Assembly (NCBI RefSeq): GCF_043575855.1
Contig: NZ_CP144375.1
Location: 10,850,001-10,914,000 of the forward strand
Reading direction: 5' to 3'
Origin: Kutzneria buriramensis
Lineage (GTDB): Bacteria; Actinomycetota; Actinomycetes; Mycobacteriales; Pseudonocardiaceae
DNA length: 64,000 nucleotides
Below are positions 34,801 through 41,126 of this stretch, piece by piece. Position 1 is the stretch's first letter. Every line of letters begins with the position of its first letter. Made by a program: the position numbers and the translations under genes. The notes under the pieces were generated by a model that had not been told where the DNA came from, made no database searches, and saw nothing but the letters and a program-made list of their open reading frames with translations.

Positions 34801-35035
34801 CAGCTACCGGCGGTCGGGCGGCTTCTCCTGGAACGGTGCGCTGTGCAGCGGCGCCAACGCGATCTTCTGGAGCGTCTTGACCGGCCCGATCGAGGTGCCG
34901 GCGTGGGTGGCCCGGGTGCTGGGGATCGGCGGCGGTATCGGATGGAGCGTCTTCTCCGGTGGCGGCGACTGCACGCCCCCGTACGACAACCCCAACAACA
35001 CAGTGGGATACCAGGCGATGATGGAGGCGCCTTAA
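28844..35035 (+). CDS. Giant secreted RHS-repeat protein with two PA14 domains
   Basis: About 2063 residues starting at GTG with GGGGGAG upstream. After a signal-like helix (about 10-33) comes a beta-rich region resembling the DNRLRE module (about 310-460). Next are fibronectin-like repeats, a PA14 domain (about 625-740: W-E-G-F-F-Q-A-P-A-T-G-T-Y-Q-F), YD/RHS repeats, a second PA14 (about 1150-1280) and more YD repeats. The RHS core ends L-G-R-F-L-Q-V-D-P...Y-D-Y-V-S-A-D-P-I-N-A-T-D-L-N-G (to about 1925). The last 138 residues are a variable C-terminus, first Arg/His-rich, then a hydrophobic stretch. RHS proteins encapsulate and deliver C-terminal toxins or form surface fibres. The C-terminus matches no toxin I recognise. 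A SARP-like site lies upstream. Confidence 0.88.
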   Translation: MLRFSHALWTRRVRAVPLIVVAALLVGGVDAAAAPPHAAVAPKPINARDVGLLPSAPTAPVAPQAPSKADFTAQSRLDGGAGSHFDPQRSKPVLRSMFSTEYVNPDGTHSVRQSTQPLNVQDEAGHWQAIQTALTTDTTTRRAGTDHHPLSPSLATKANDATVLKVASGGHTAGLALDQAAPSTATVKGDSVTYADVAAGTDLDYEVTPGAVKETIKLKRAPADGRSSWRFKLTTGGLTPKLESNGSITLADQAGAAKIVLPPIETWDSAGKGETAPAMTGGAYALDRAGSDWWLTVKVDPKWLRDPKRVYPVFVDPTVTYGVQYSFAFRSDGYNCNDCGLRIGNSQANGDTYNRSVAHFDYSPLWGKTVVGATVDVTRNTSVNGSVRTWNANLTHASDNNFDGVGDYLVSALVGDVGTFSGPALTNFLRDRVNARDANVSFMLIGAENPGTWTYKNLNATLTVDTGSPAPAATLVGPADGTVSTSLTPTLSVNPVSDPDGDPVKYCFRIATGADAKSGVVVESGCLPTPTWTVPAGVLQDGVAYTWQAMTYSGATTVTPSWIGHFKIDQRIGDHGPSPVDTAGPVTVNLANGNVSTAEQTPSFTTVGGNAGLSFTYNSQQVENKGLRASYFVDLSHNGIINDAQQPVLVRTEPQVDVDWGTDSPFPPALPADWFVARWEGFFQAPATGTYQFAGVHDDGATVWIDNAKVYEVNTPSDLNWTQAVNVSLTAGQRVPIKVENAEATGAAKMRLFVRTTDNTTVAPQIVPADWLFTSDLPVLPQGWTLSADLDGDGSSYTEAKVTDQNIVLTDATGAKHTWTKKSTGGYTAPDNEGGTIALDTAGKVTLSEGTEVYVFRPDGKLDTQTSVLDSRKPATLQYLYDGTPSRLREIKDPVAQRSHVLHYNRPGDDCYGGVTPPPGAAALPPSQMLCRISYWDGTETRLWYTGTGTLSLGRIEDPGSEITDYGYNAQGLLVGTRDPLDNDWIAADPANRTANAGDLTTTISYDTAAKPKATGVSSAVPAIGQPRPGKGYRYDPANRQTFVDVAGLSPAIGFSSKVTYDDADRALSTTDATGRATSTTWNVKDQELTSTDAAGRVSTTVYDYADRPADTYGPAPASCFSGQNPTAACTGTVPHTHTGYDENVNGLAVSWYDNDQFNGAPKVYTTGLGTADGSFVENWGSAAPTAGIPADHFSLRATGDIAFPAAGDYTLRLLADDGVRMWVDDQLVIDDWINTTPKWRQAVVHSDAPGQAKRIRIEYYEFDLTAQLELDWTTPSGTQQPVPGTQLRPRYGLSTSSTTSESDGVPDKATGTQYGQNGLDAAYGLASSAVTDPNGLKLASGIGYEPVGTGYLRKTSKTMPTGAQVSYAYYGDTETRANPCVAGSPAVNQGGLPKLTTSSTPATGGARTDEHVYDASGRVVAKATSGDWVCTTYDARDRVTQATYPANSATGARTVTTNYAVGGDPLTTSVTDPAGTVTTTVDLLGRTVAYTDTHGTRTTTSYDQAGRVGSQITAFANAADGTTTLSYTYDDAGRQVSVKKDNQVLATSGYDAAGELATVTYANGTKLSAIAKNAAGETTGLTWTTSDNHQIASTVTRTRAGTVTDESLGGTDPNPAGANYSYDAAGRLTEAYVTGHHYTYDFTSAAAASCPAGTQANAGLNTNRMRLLDQTGSGTAVTNYCYDAADRLLAVQGATSMTGIGYDTHGNTTAYTSGDVTTRLGFDSADRNILATSTSGDPAKNAAISYTRDATDRIVRRDGDSPGTVLYGYTGSGDSAAVTYDGAKRLLSVTTALPGGVVLTSQNAASTWDYPSVRGDLVLTATNTGTQQGDLRTYDPFGQPLTAAGAVDPQNVPDNSPGKMDYGWLGQHQRAYEHAGALDLVQMGARVYSPVLGRFLQVDPVEGGSANDYDYVSADPINATDLNGDRRHRVVRHRYTRHVRARYHVRARHYSRARYSRPHAHFIVRHVARFMGDVSLSPHYNARFVSYRRSGGFSWNGALCSGANAIFWSVLTGPIEVPAWVARVLGIGGGIGWSVFSGGGDCTPPYDNPNNTVGYQAMMEAP

Positions 35036-35112
35036 GCGGCCGGGACCGCGACCGGGGCGGCCACGGCGACCATCCCGAACGTGAGCCGGGCGAAGCGGGA
35101 CGACAGGGACAT
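35032..35112 (-). CDS. Putative 26-residue hydrophobic peptide
   Basis: A short ORF convergent with the RHS gene. It encodes M-S-L-S-S-R-F-A-R-L followed by T-F-G-M-V-A-V-A-A-P-V-A-V-P-A-A. AAAGGA lies 6 bases before its ATG, a good ribosome site, and its TAA overlaps the RHS TAA in a shared TTAA. The peptide has a positive head and hydrophobic tail, like a small membrane peptide or a signal-peptide-only remnant. It is too short for coding statistics, so it may be chance. Confidence 0.35.
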   Translation of the reverse strand: MSLSSRFARLTFGMVAVAAPVAVPAA

Positions 35113-35166
35113 GTGTAGTCCTTTCATCTGACGGGCGGACCACTATCGTCAGGGGGTACCGAGGGC

Positions 35167-35218
35167 GACGCCAGGCACCCGAACCGGCAGCTTGCTGCCG
35201 GTTCGGGTGCCTGGCGTC
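35167..35218. repeat. Perfect 24-bp inverted repeat upstream of regulator 2
   Basis: Positions 35167-35190 and 35195-35218 are exact reverse complements separated by CTTG. It lies 21 bp before the GTG of the second XRE/NB-ARC regulator. There is no T-run. It may be a terminator for the RHS transcript, an operator for the regulator, or a translation-blocking leader hairpin. Confidence 0.8.
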
Positions 35219-35238
35219 ACGGCGACCGAGGGGGCGGT

Positions 35239-37488
35239 GTGGGGGAGCACGATTCGGTGCTGCGACGGCTGCGACTACGGGCGAGGATGACCCAGGAGGA
35301 ATTGGCTGAGCGATCCGGATTGTCGGTGCGAACGATTCGGGGATTGGAGAGCGGCAGCAACAGGAACCCCAAGCTCGACTCGTTGCGACTGCTCGCCGAG
35401 GCGCTGGGCCTCGATCAGACCGACCGCGACGAGCTGCTGGGCCCCCGACCTGCGGCTTCGGCGGAGCCGGCGCCCTCACGCCAACTGCCCGCCGCCCCGG
35501 CCTGGTTCACCGGCCGCGACCCGGAACTGACCGACCTGGCCCGGTTCATGGACTCCGAGGTCAGGATCGCCGTGATCTCCGGGGCCGGCGGGATCGGCAA
35601 GACGTCGCTGGCGCTGCGCTGGGCCCACCGCCATCTCGACCGCTTTCCCGACGGTCAGCTGTTCGTCGACCTCCGCGGGTTCAGCCCGGACAGCGACCCA
35701 CTCGACCCGTTGACGGCCGTGCGTGGCTTCCTGCACGGTCTGGGCGTCGACCCCGCCCGCATGACCGGCGGCCTGGAGGAGCACAGCGCGCTGTACCGCA
35801 GCCACGTCGCCGACAAGCGCATGCTGATCGTGCTGGACAACGCCGCGACCGGCGAGCAGGTCGTCCCGCTGCTGCCCGGCACCTCCGGCTGCACCGTGCT
35901 CGTGACCAGCAGAAATATCCTCACCTCGCTGCTGCACCGGCACGGGGCCCATCACCTGTCCCTGGGACTGCTCACCGAGGACGAGACCTACGCCATGCTC
36001 GCTCGGCGGTTGGGCGCCGAGCGGCTCGCCGCCGAACCCGAAGCCGTCGCGGAACTGGCCGCGCTGTGCGGCCGGTACCCCTTGGCGTTGGCCATCATGT
36101 CCGCCCGCGCCCTGGCGCGCCCGCACATTCCGCTGGCGGAATTCGCCGCCGAACTGCACGAGTCCGACCTCGACGACGATCCGGACAACAGCCCGTCCGC
36201 GGTCATGGCCTGCTCGGTGCGGGCGCTGACCGCCGAGCAGCGCACCACGTTCGGGCTCCTGGGCGTCGCGCCCGGCACCCACATCGATCTGCCGGCCGCG
36301 GCCGGCCTCACGGCGCTGCCGGTGCAGCAGGCCCGGACCGTGCTCCGAGCGCTCGAGGAAGCCTCGCTCCTGCATCGGCGGCCGGGTGGGCGCTACGTGA
36401 TGCACGACATCGTCCGGCGCTACGCCGTCGACACGGCCTTGCAAGGCATTGCTGCCACGGAACGGGAAGCGGCGCTGCGGCGGCTGCTCGACCACTACAT
36501 CCACACCGCCCACGCCGCCGACCGCCTGCTGGCCCCGCACCGTTCCCTCGTCCCGCCCGTCTCCCACGCGCCCGGCATCTCGCCCGCGCCGCCGCGCGAC
36601 CACGCGGCGGCGTTGGACTGGTTCTACGCCGAACACGCCAATCTCCTTGCCGCCCAGCACGCCGCCATCGCCCTGCGCTGGTCCGACGCCATCTGGCAGC
36701 TTGCCTGGCAGGTGGGGACCTTCTGGCTCAGACGGGGATACCGCCACGAGGATCTCGCGGCGTGGCAGGCCGCGGCGAACGCCGTCGAGCATCTCACCGA
36801 TCCGGCCGATCTCGCTCGTACGAAACGACGTCTCGGCGTCGCCTACGGCATGATGGGGCGCCATCACGAGGCGATCGAGCACCTCCACGAGGCCCTCGCG
36901 TTGGCCGAGCACCACCAGGTCGTCGCCGAGCAAGCCTATGCCCACCACCAGCTCTCGTGGGCCTGGGGCGTGCGCGGCGACGACCAGCGCGCCCTGGAGC
37001 ACGCCGTCCGGGCCCTCGACTTCTTCCGGACCCTCGACCGCCCGGTCTGGCAGGCCACCGCGCACGCCCAGGTCGGCTGGCGCCTCGCCCGCGTCGGCGA
37101 CTACGACGCCGCGCGGCAGCACTGCCAGCACGCCGTCCGGCTCGACCCCGACAGCACCCCCGATGTCGCCGCCGACAACCAGCGCGCCCTCGGCTACATC
37201 GCCCACCACACCGGTCGCCACCGCGATGCCATCGAGCACTACCGGCTCGCCCTGACCTTCGCCCGCACCCTCAGCCACACCGCCGAATTCGCCAAGACCC
37301 TGGAGAACCTCGGGCAGCCGCACGTCGCTCTCGGCCAGCACGACGAGGCCCGGGCGGTGTGGCTGGAGGCGCTGGAGCTGTACCGCCAGTTGGGCCGCAC
37401 CGAGGACGCCGACCGTGCCCGTCAGCAGCTCGACTCGCTCGGCGCCGCTCGGAGCCTGGTCGGAGCCCAGGACCGCGAGCAGGGCTAG
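35239..37488 (+). CDS. XRE-NB-ARC-TPR regulator 2
   Basis: A 749-residue protein of the same plan as the 17437-19719 regulator. An N-terminal XRE domain (about 5-70: M-T-Q-E-E-L-A-E-R-S-G-L-S-V-R-T-I-R) is followed by a NB-ARC/STAND ATPase with Walker A G-A-G-G-I-G-K-T (Lys121) and M-L-I-V-L-D-N-A. TPR repeats run to the C-terminus. The start is GTG at 35239 with GAGGGGG upstream. It begins 21 bp after a perfect hairpin. Such proteins couple ATP and a bound ligand to promoter control. Neighbours on the plus strand are the RHS gene and a decayed secreted gene, either of which may be its target. Confidence 0.87.
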   Translation: MGEHDSVLRRLRLRARMTQEELAERSGLSVRTIRGLESGSNRNPKLDSLRLLAEALGLDQTDRDELLGPRPAASAEPAPSRQLPAAPAWFTGRDPELTDLARFMDSEVRIAVISGAGGIGKTSLALRWAHRHLDRFPDGQLFVDLRGFSPDSDPLDPLTAVRGFLHGLGVDPARMTGGLEEHSALYRSHVADKRMLIVLDNAATGEQVVPLLPGTSGCTVLVTSRNILTSLLHRHGAHHLSLGLLTEDETYAMLARRLGAERLAAEPEAVAELAALCGRYPLALAIMSARALARPHIPLAEFAAELHESDLDDDPDNSPSAVMACSVRALTAEQRTTFGLLGVAPGTHIDLPAAAGLTALPVQQARTVLRALEEASLLHRRPGGRYVMHDIVRRYAVDTALQGIAATEREAALRRLLDHYIHTAHAADRLLAPHRSLVPPVSHAPGISPAPPRDHAAALDWFYAEHANLLAAQHAAIALRWSDAIWQLAWQVGTFWLRRGYRHEDLAAWQAAANAVEHLTDPADLARTKRRLGVAYGMMGRHHEAIEHLHEALALAEHHQVVAEQAYAHHQLSWAWGVRGDDQRALEHAVRALDFFRTLDRPVWQATAHAQVGWRLARVGDYDAARQHCQHAVRLDPDSTPDVAADNQRALGYIAHHTGRHRDAIEHYRLALTFARTLSHTAEFAKTLENLGQPHVALGQHDEARAVWLEALELYRQLGRTEDADRARQQLDSLGAARSLVGAQDREQG

Positions 37489-37498
37489 CGCGTTGCCG

Positions 37499-37531
37499 GT
37501 GGGGTGACAGGACTGCGTCCCGTCACCCCAC
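37499..37531. terminator. Hairpin between regulator 2 and the pseudogene
   Basis: A 10-bp perfect outer stem (37499-37508 with 37522-37531) extended by four inner pairs after one A:C mismatch. It lies 10 bp after the regulator stop and 8 bp from the converging pseudogene stop, so it can serve both. Confidence 0.72.
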
Positions 37532-37538
37532 TCGGCGG

Positions 37539-38471
37539 TCAGCAGATCGTGGCCACCACGGTGCCGGTGCCCGGGTGTCCGGGGTTCGGCTGGTAGCCCC
37601 GGGTCGGTCTTGACGATGACGACGTGCACGGTGTCACCGGCGATGACCGGCCCCGACTTCGTGATGTGGCTGGACACGAGGACCGCCATGTACGACGGAA
37701 GTGTGCCGGCCGACGTGTCCTTGAAGCCCTTGAAGCTGGCCGGCGCGGATCCGCCGCTGAGGGAGTTGGCGGTCCACCACCACTGGGTGCCGCAGAACGT
37801 CACCGCGCCGGTCGCGCTGCGGTCGCCGACCACGAACGAGCCGCCCTGGCTGTAGGCGTACACGATGGCGTGCTGGGCGTTGTCGGACGGCAGGTCGGCG
37901 TCGTCACCGGCGAAGCTGTCGGTGACCGGCCGCGGTCCCAGCCCGACGGTGACCGGGTTGATGGAGCAGGCCGCGGTCCCGGCGGCATTGGTGACCGCGG
38001 TGCAGCTCTGGGCGGTGCTGCCGGAACCAAGCGACATGGTGACGCTCTTGCCGGGCAACGGGGTGCCGCTGGTGGCGTTGGTCAGCGTCGACGACAAGGC
38101 GGGCCGGTGGTGACGCCGCGCGTGCAGCCGTCACCGCCGCCGGTCGCCGTCGGGCCGAGGACGAGCTGGCCGCCGAACGACACGGCGACGGTGTGCGGCC
38201 ACAGGTCGAAGACGGACGGTCCAAATGAGACAGTCACGTAGTCGACGTTCTCGTTGGCGGCAGTGGCGTTCGCGATCCGGATCGCCCCGCCGTCGAGCGA
38301 AGCGCTGCCCGGCAGGCTTTCGTTGACGACGCCGTCGCCGGTGTCGAACGGCGTCGGGAAGTTGGTCGGCGCCGGGCGGAGGGTGTCGGCGTAGCCGAGG
38401 TAGACGTCGTACCCGGCGGGCGGGTCGGCCGGCGGAGAAAGAAACTTGCATCCGATCGGGGAGTCTTCGCA
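37539..38471 (-). pseudogene. Frameshifted, 5'-truncated secreted Ig-like protein
   Basis: Three pieces in different frames spell one protein. The 5' piece (about 38471-38100) reads G-Y-D-V-Y-L-G-Y-A-D-T-L-R-P and follows a stop with no start codon. After a shift near 38100 a second frame gives an Ig-like repeat (L-P-G-K-S-V-T-M-S-L-G...Q-S-C-T-A-V-T), then the C-terminal G-G-S-F-V-V-G-D and S-G-G-S-A-P-A-S-F-K-G-F segment. After a second shift near CCCCGGG at 37597-37603 the expected ending (P-G-Y-Q-P-N-P-G-H, V-V-A-T-I-C) appears, with TGA at 37539. Such proteins are exported. Decay is likely; sequencing error at one shift is possible. Confidence 0.72.
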
Positions 38472-38736
38472 TTACCGGACGACAGACGGTCCCGCGACGC
38501 TGGACCGCTCGGGCGATCCGGTTCGTGATCTCGCGGGAATGTCCGGTAAGAGAACGGTGAGAACTCGCCGACGGGCAACTTTCGAGGGGTGCACGGATAC
38601 CCCCGGCACGGTATACCTGACCGCGCCGTTTCTCTCCGGAAGTTGGCCCCTGCCGGGAGAAAACGGTTTCTGCCGCCGTGCATTTCCCTGCCCGTGGGCG
38701 CCCGCGCGCGCCCGCTCGTAGTGACCCGGAGGGCAC

Positions 38737-39150
38737 ATGCATCGTCTGGAACCCGCCCGTGAGCACCTGATCGGGCTGTATCGCATCGTGATCGGACTTT
38801 TGTTCGCCTGTCACGGACTGAAGACCATCTTCGGCCTGTTCGGCTCGCACCCGTCCCCGGTCGGCGTGTGGCCCGGCTGGTGGGCCGCGCTCATCCAGTT
38901 GGTGTGCGGCACGCTGGTGTGCGTCGGCGTCGCGACCAGGCCCGCCGCGCTGCTGGGCTCGGGTTCGATGGCCTTCGCCTATTTCACCGTGCACGCACCC
39001 CACGGCCTGTGGCCGATCCAGAACGGCGGCGAGGCGGCGGCGTTGTTCTGCTGGGCGCTGCTCATCGTGGTGTTCACCGGTCCCGGCCGTTTCGCGCTGG
39101 CCCGGGTGTGGTCGCGTCGGATCGCCGAACCCGTCCCATCATCGGCCTGA
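38737..39150 (+). CDS. DoxX-family membrane protein
   Basis: A 137-residue four-helix membrane protein of the DoxX family: Y-R-I-V-I-G-L-L-F-A-C-H-G at the first helix, G-G-E-A-A-A-L-F-C-W-A in the last, and a basic C-terminal tail. DoxX proteins are small quinone-linked or redox-stress membrane proteins. The ATG at 38737 has GGAGGG upstream. The 38472-38736 gap in front holds no gene and should contain the promoter. The flavocytochrome/FMN pair on the opposite strand converges on it; a shared redox role is possible but unproven. Confidence 0.83.
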   Translation: MHRLEPAREHLIGLYRIVIGLLFACHGLKTIFGLFGSHPSPVGVWPGWWAALIQLVCGTLVCVGVATRPAALLGSGSMAFAYFTVHAPHGLWPIQNGGEAAALFCWALLIVVFTGPGRFALARVWSRRIAEPVPSSA

Positions 39151-39190
39151 CAAAGGAATCCCGGTGACCGGCCCGTGACCACCCGGCCGG

Positions 39191-39661
39191 TCACCGGTGG
39201 GAGGCGTCGATGGCGGACTGGAGCGACTGTATGTAGCCCTCGGAGGTGTAGGTGGCGCCGCTGACGGTGTCGATCTGGGCGCTCTGCGCCTGCAAGGTCT
39301 CCTGCACCAGCTGGGGCACGGCGGCGTCGTTGATCTCGACGTCGCGACGGCTCTCGTTGGGCGCCTGCACGGTTTCGGCGCTGGTGATCCGACCGCCGGA
39401 CACCGTGATCCGGACCTGCACGGGCCCGTACGGGGTGTCGGCGGCGCCGCCGTCGTACGTGCCGCTCGCGCTGTTGGTGGCCGGCGGCGTGCCGCTCGAC
39501 GTCGTCGGGGCGGCGGTGGTGTTCGGCACCGACGAGCCGGCCGGCACCTGATTGCGGGGACCGGTGGCGCCCAGGGCGTCCGGGTGAGTGCTGGTGCGAT
39601 AGCTGAACAGCAGCACCAACACCGACACGGTGGCCGCGAAGATCACGGCGATCCTGGTCAT
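39191..39661 (-). CDS. Exported FMN-binding domain protein
   Basis: A 156-residue protein with one N-terminal membrane helix (about 5-22), a Ser/Thr/Pro-rich linker and an FMN-binding domain (about 75-156). The flavinylation-type motif is S-G-A-T-Y-T-S, with Thr137 as the expected covalent FMN site. The domain carries FMN on the outer membrane face as in RnfG/NqrC. It starts 10 bp after the stop of the ferric-reductase-like gene with an AGGAGG site, so the two form an operon. The pairing points to trans-membrane electron transfer to extracytoplasmic FMN. The ApbE transferase needed for attachment is not in the window. Confidence 0.87.
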   Translation of the reverse strand: MTRIAVIFAATVSVLVLLFSYRTSTHPDALGATGPRNQVPAGSSVPNTTAAPTTSSGTPPATNSASGTYDGGAADTPYGPVQVRITVSGGRITSAETVQAPNESRRDVEINDAAVPQLVQETLQAQSAQIDTVSGATYTSEGYIQSLQSAIDASHR

Positions 39662-39670
39662 GCTTTCCTC

Positions 39671-41062
39671 CTACCAGGCAAAGCTTTCGGTGTGGATGCG
39701 GTTGCGCTCGACGCCGACGGCCTCGGCCGAGGCCATGACGGCGGCGGTCCATTCCTCGGGGCCGCACACGTAGACGTCGTGCTCGGCGATGTCCGGAACC
39801 AAGCGCCGCAACACATGTGGGTCGGACGCGCCCTGGTAGCGGTCCGGCAGCCACGAAGTGCGACCGCGAGGCCGAGGCCCGAGCAGGTAGGCGAGCCGGA
39901 TGCCGCGGTGCGCGGCGATCGCGTCGAGTTCCTTGCGGAACACCAGGTCCTCGGCGGAACCGGCTCGATAGAGCAGCACCGCGTCGCCCCGTCGATACGG
40001 CATCGCCTCCAGGAGCGCCCGCAACGGGGTGATGCCGACCCCGGCGGCGATCAGCGTGACTTTCGGACCACGGCGGACGGAGCCGAGCCGTCCGTACGGC
40101 CCTTCGAACAGCGCTCGCATGCCCGGACGGAGCCGGGCGAGGCGGGCGCTGCCCTCGCCGAGGTTCTTCGCCGTGATCCGCAGGCGGACGCCGTCGGGCG
40201 CGGCCGAGAGCGAGAACGGGTGGCCGCGCGTGAAACCCGGGCCGTCGAGGAACCGCCACACGAAGAACTGCCCGGCCGCCACCGGAAGCTGTGCCAGGTC
40301 GCGCCCGCGCAAGTACACCGACACCACGTCGGGCGCCTCCTGGACGACGCCGTCGACGACCATGCGGTGGCGCAGGTTGCGCGTGACGGGAACTCCCACC
40401 CTCCAGATCAGCATCGCGCCGGCGGCCAGCGCGTAGGCCGTCCACCAGAACACGGTCGCGACCGGCGAGGCGGTGAAGTCCGCGCCGGTCCACAACTGGT
40501 GCGGCAATGCCAACCCCACGCCGAGGTACGCGTAGAGGTGCAGCAGGTGCCACGACTCGTACCGCAGCTTGCGGCGGGCCGCCCGTATCGACGTCACCGC
40601 GACGAGGATCAGCGCCACAGTCCCGGCGGTGGCCAGCAGCATGCCGGGATAGGTGGTGACCAGGTCCCACACCTCGCCCAGCAGCCCGCTGCGGTCATCG
40701 GCGGCGTAGCCGAGGCTGATGAGCACCACATGCGCGAGCATCAGGTTCACCGAGCCGAACCCGACGAGCCGGTGCCGGCGGGCCAGCTCGTCCTGGCCGT
40801 AACTGCGTTCCACCCACGGGATCCGCGCCATCAGCAGCACCTGGAGCAGCAACAGGTCGGCGGACACGAGGCCGGTCAGCCGGCCCAGCGTGGTCAGCGG
40901 ATCGGTCGCGAGATTCTGCACGCCGCGGCCGGACACCCACAGCGCCACCACGAACAGGACGCTGAACCAGGCGGTCAGGCCCGACACGTCACGCCACCAC
41001 TGGCGGGCGGGTCGCGGCAGCCTCGGCCTGATCGGGGTGCGGCTGCGGAGGGTGGCGGTCAA
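39671..41062 (-). CDS. Ferric-reductase-like flavocytochrome (FAD/NAD(P) membrane oxidoreductase)
   Basis: A 463-residue protein. About six membrane helices (35-230) with paired His residues form a heme b-type ferric-reductase-like core. A cytoplasmic FAD-binding FR-type domain has H-P-F-S-L-S-A-A-P-D, and an NAD(P)-binding domain has A-A-G-V-G-I-T-P-L and C-terminal Y-V-C-G-P-E-E-W. Electrons pass from NAD(P)H via FAD and heme to the outside. The TTG at 41062 is chosen for its GGGAG site; the upstream frame is open but off-family. The FMN protein follows in the same operon and is the likely outer acceptor. Confidence 0.87.
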   Translation of the reverse strand: MTATLRSRTPIRPRLPRPARQWWRDVSGLTAWFSVLFVVALWVSGRGVQNLATDPLTTLGRLTGLVSADLLLLQVLLMARIPWVERSYGQDELARRHRLVGFGSVNLMLAHVVLISLGYAADDRSGLLGEVWDLVTTYPGMLLATAGTVALILVAVTSIRAARRKLRYESWHLLHLYAYLGVGLALPHQLWTGADFTASPVATVFWWTAYALAAGAMLIWRVGVPVTRNLRHRMVVDGVVQEAPDVVSVYLRGRDLAQLPVAAGQFFVWRFLDGPGFTRGHPFSLSAAPDGVRLRITAKNLGEGSARLARLRPGMRALFEGPYGRLGSVRRGPKVTLIAAGVGITPLRALLEAMPYRRGDAVLLYRAGSAEDLVFRKELDAIAAHRGIRLAYLLGPRPRGRTSWLPDRYQGASDPHVLRRLVPDIAEHDVYVCGPEEWTAAVMASAEAVGVERNRIHTESFAW

Positions 41063-41126
41063 CGGGGCTCCCGGGTCGGTTTCCCGCCACACTGCCCGCA
41101 CAGGGTGAGGGCCGAGCGTGGAGTTG

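Noticed and set aside
35100..35160. A promoter for the tiny ORF (GATAGT-like -10 at about 35146)
   Set aside because: No matching -35 at proper spacing was found, and one short motif is not enough.
35476..38097. An 873-codon minus-strand frame across regulator 2
   Set aside because: It joins the Ig-like pseudogene piece to antisense of the regulator. It is an artefact of frameshift plus GC-rich sequence.
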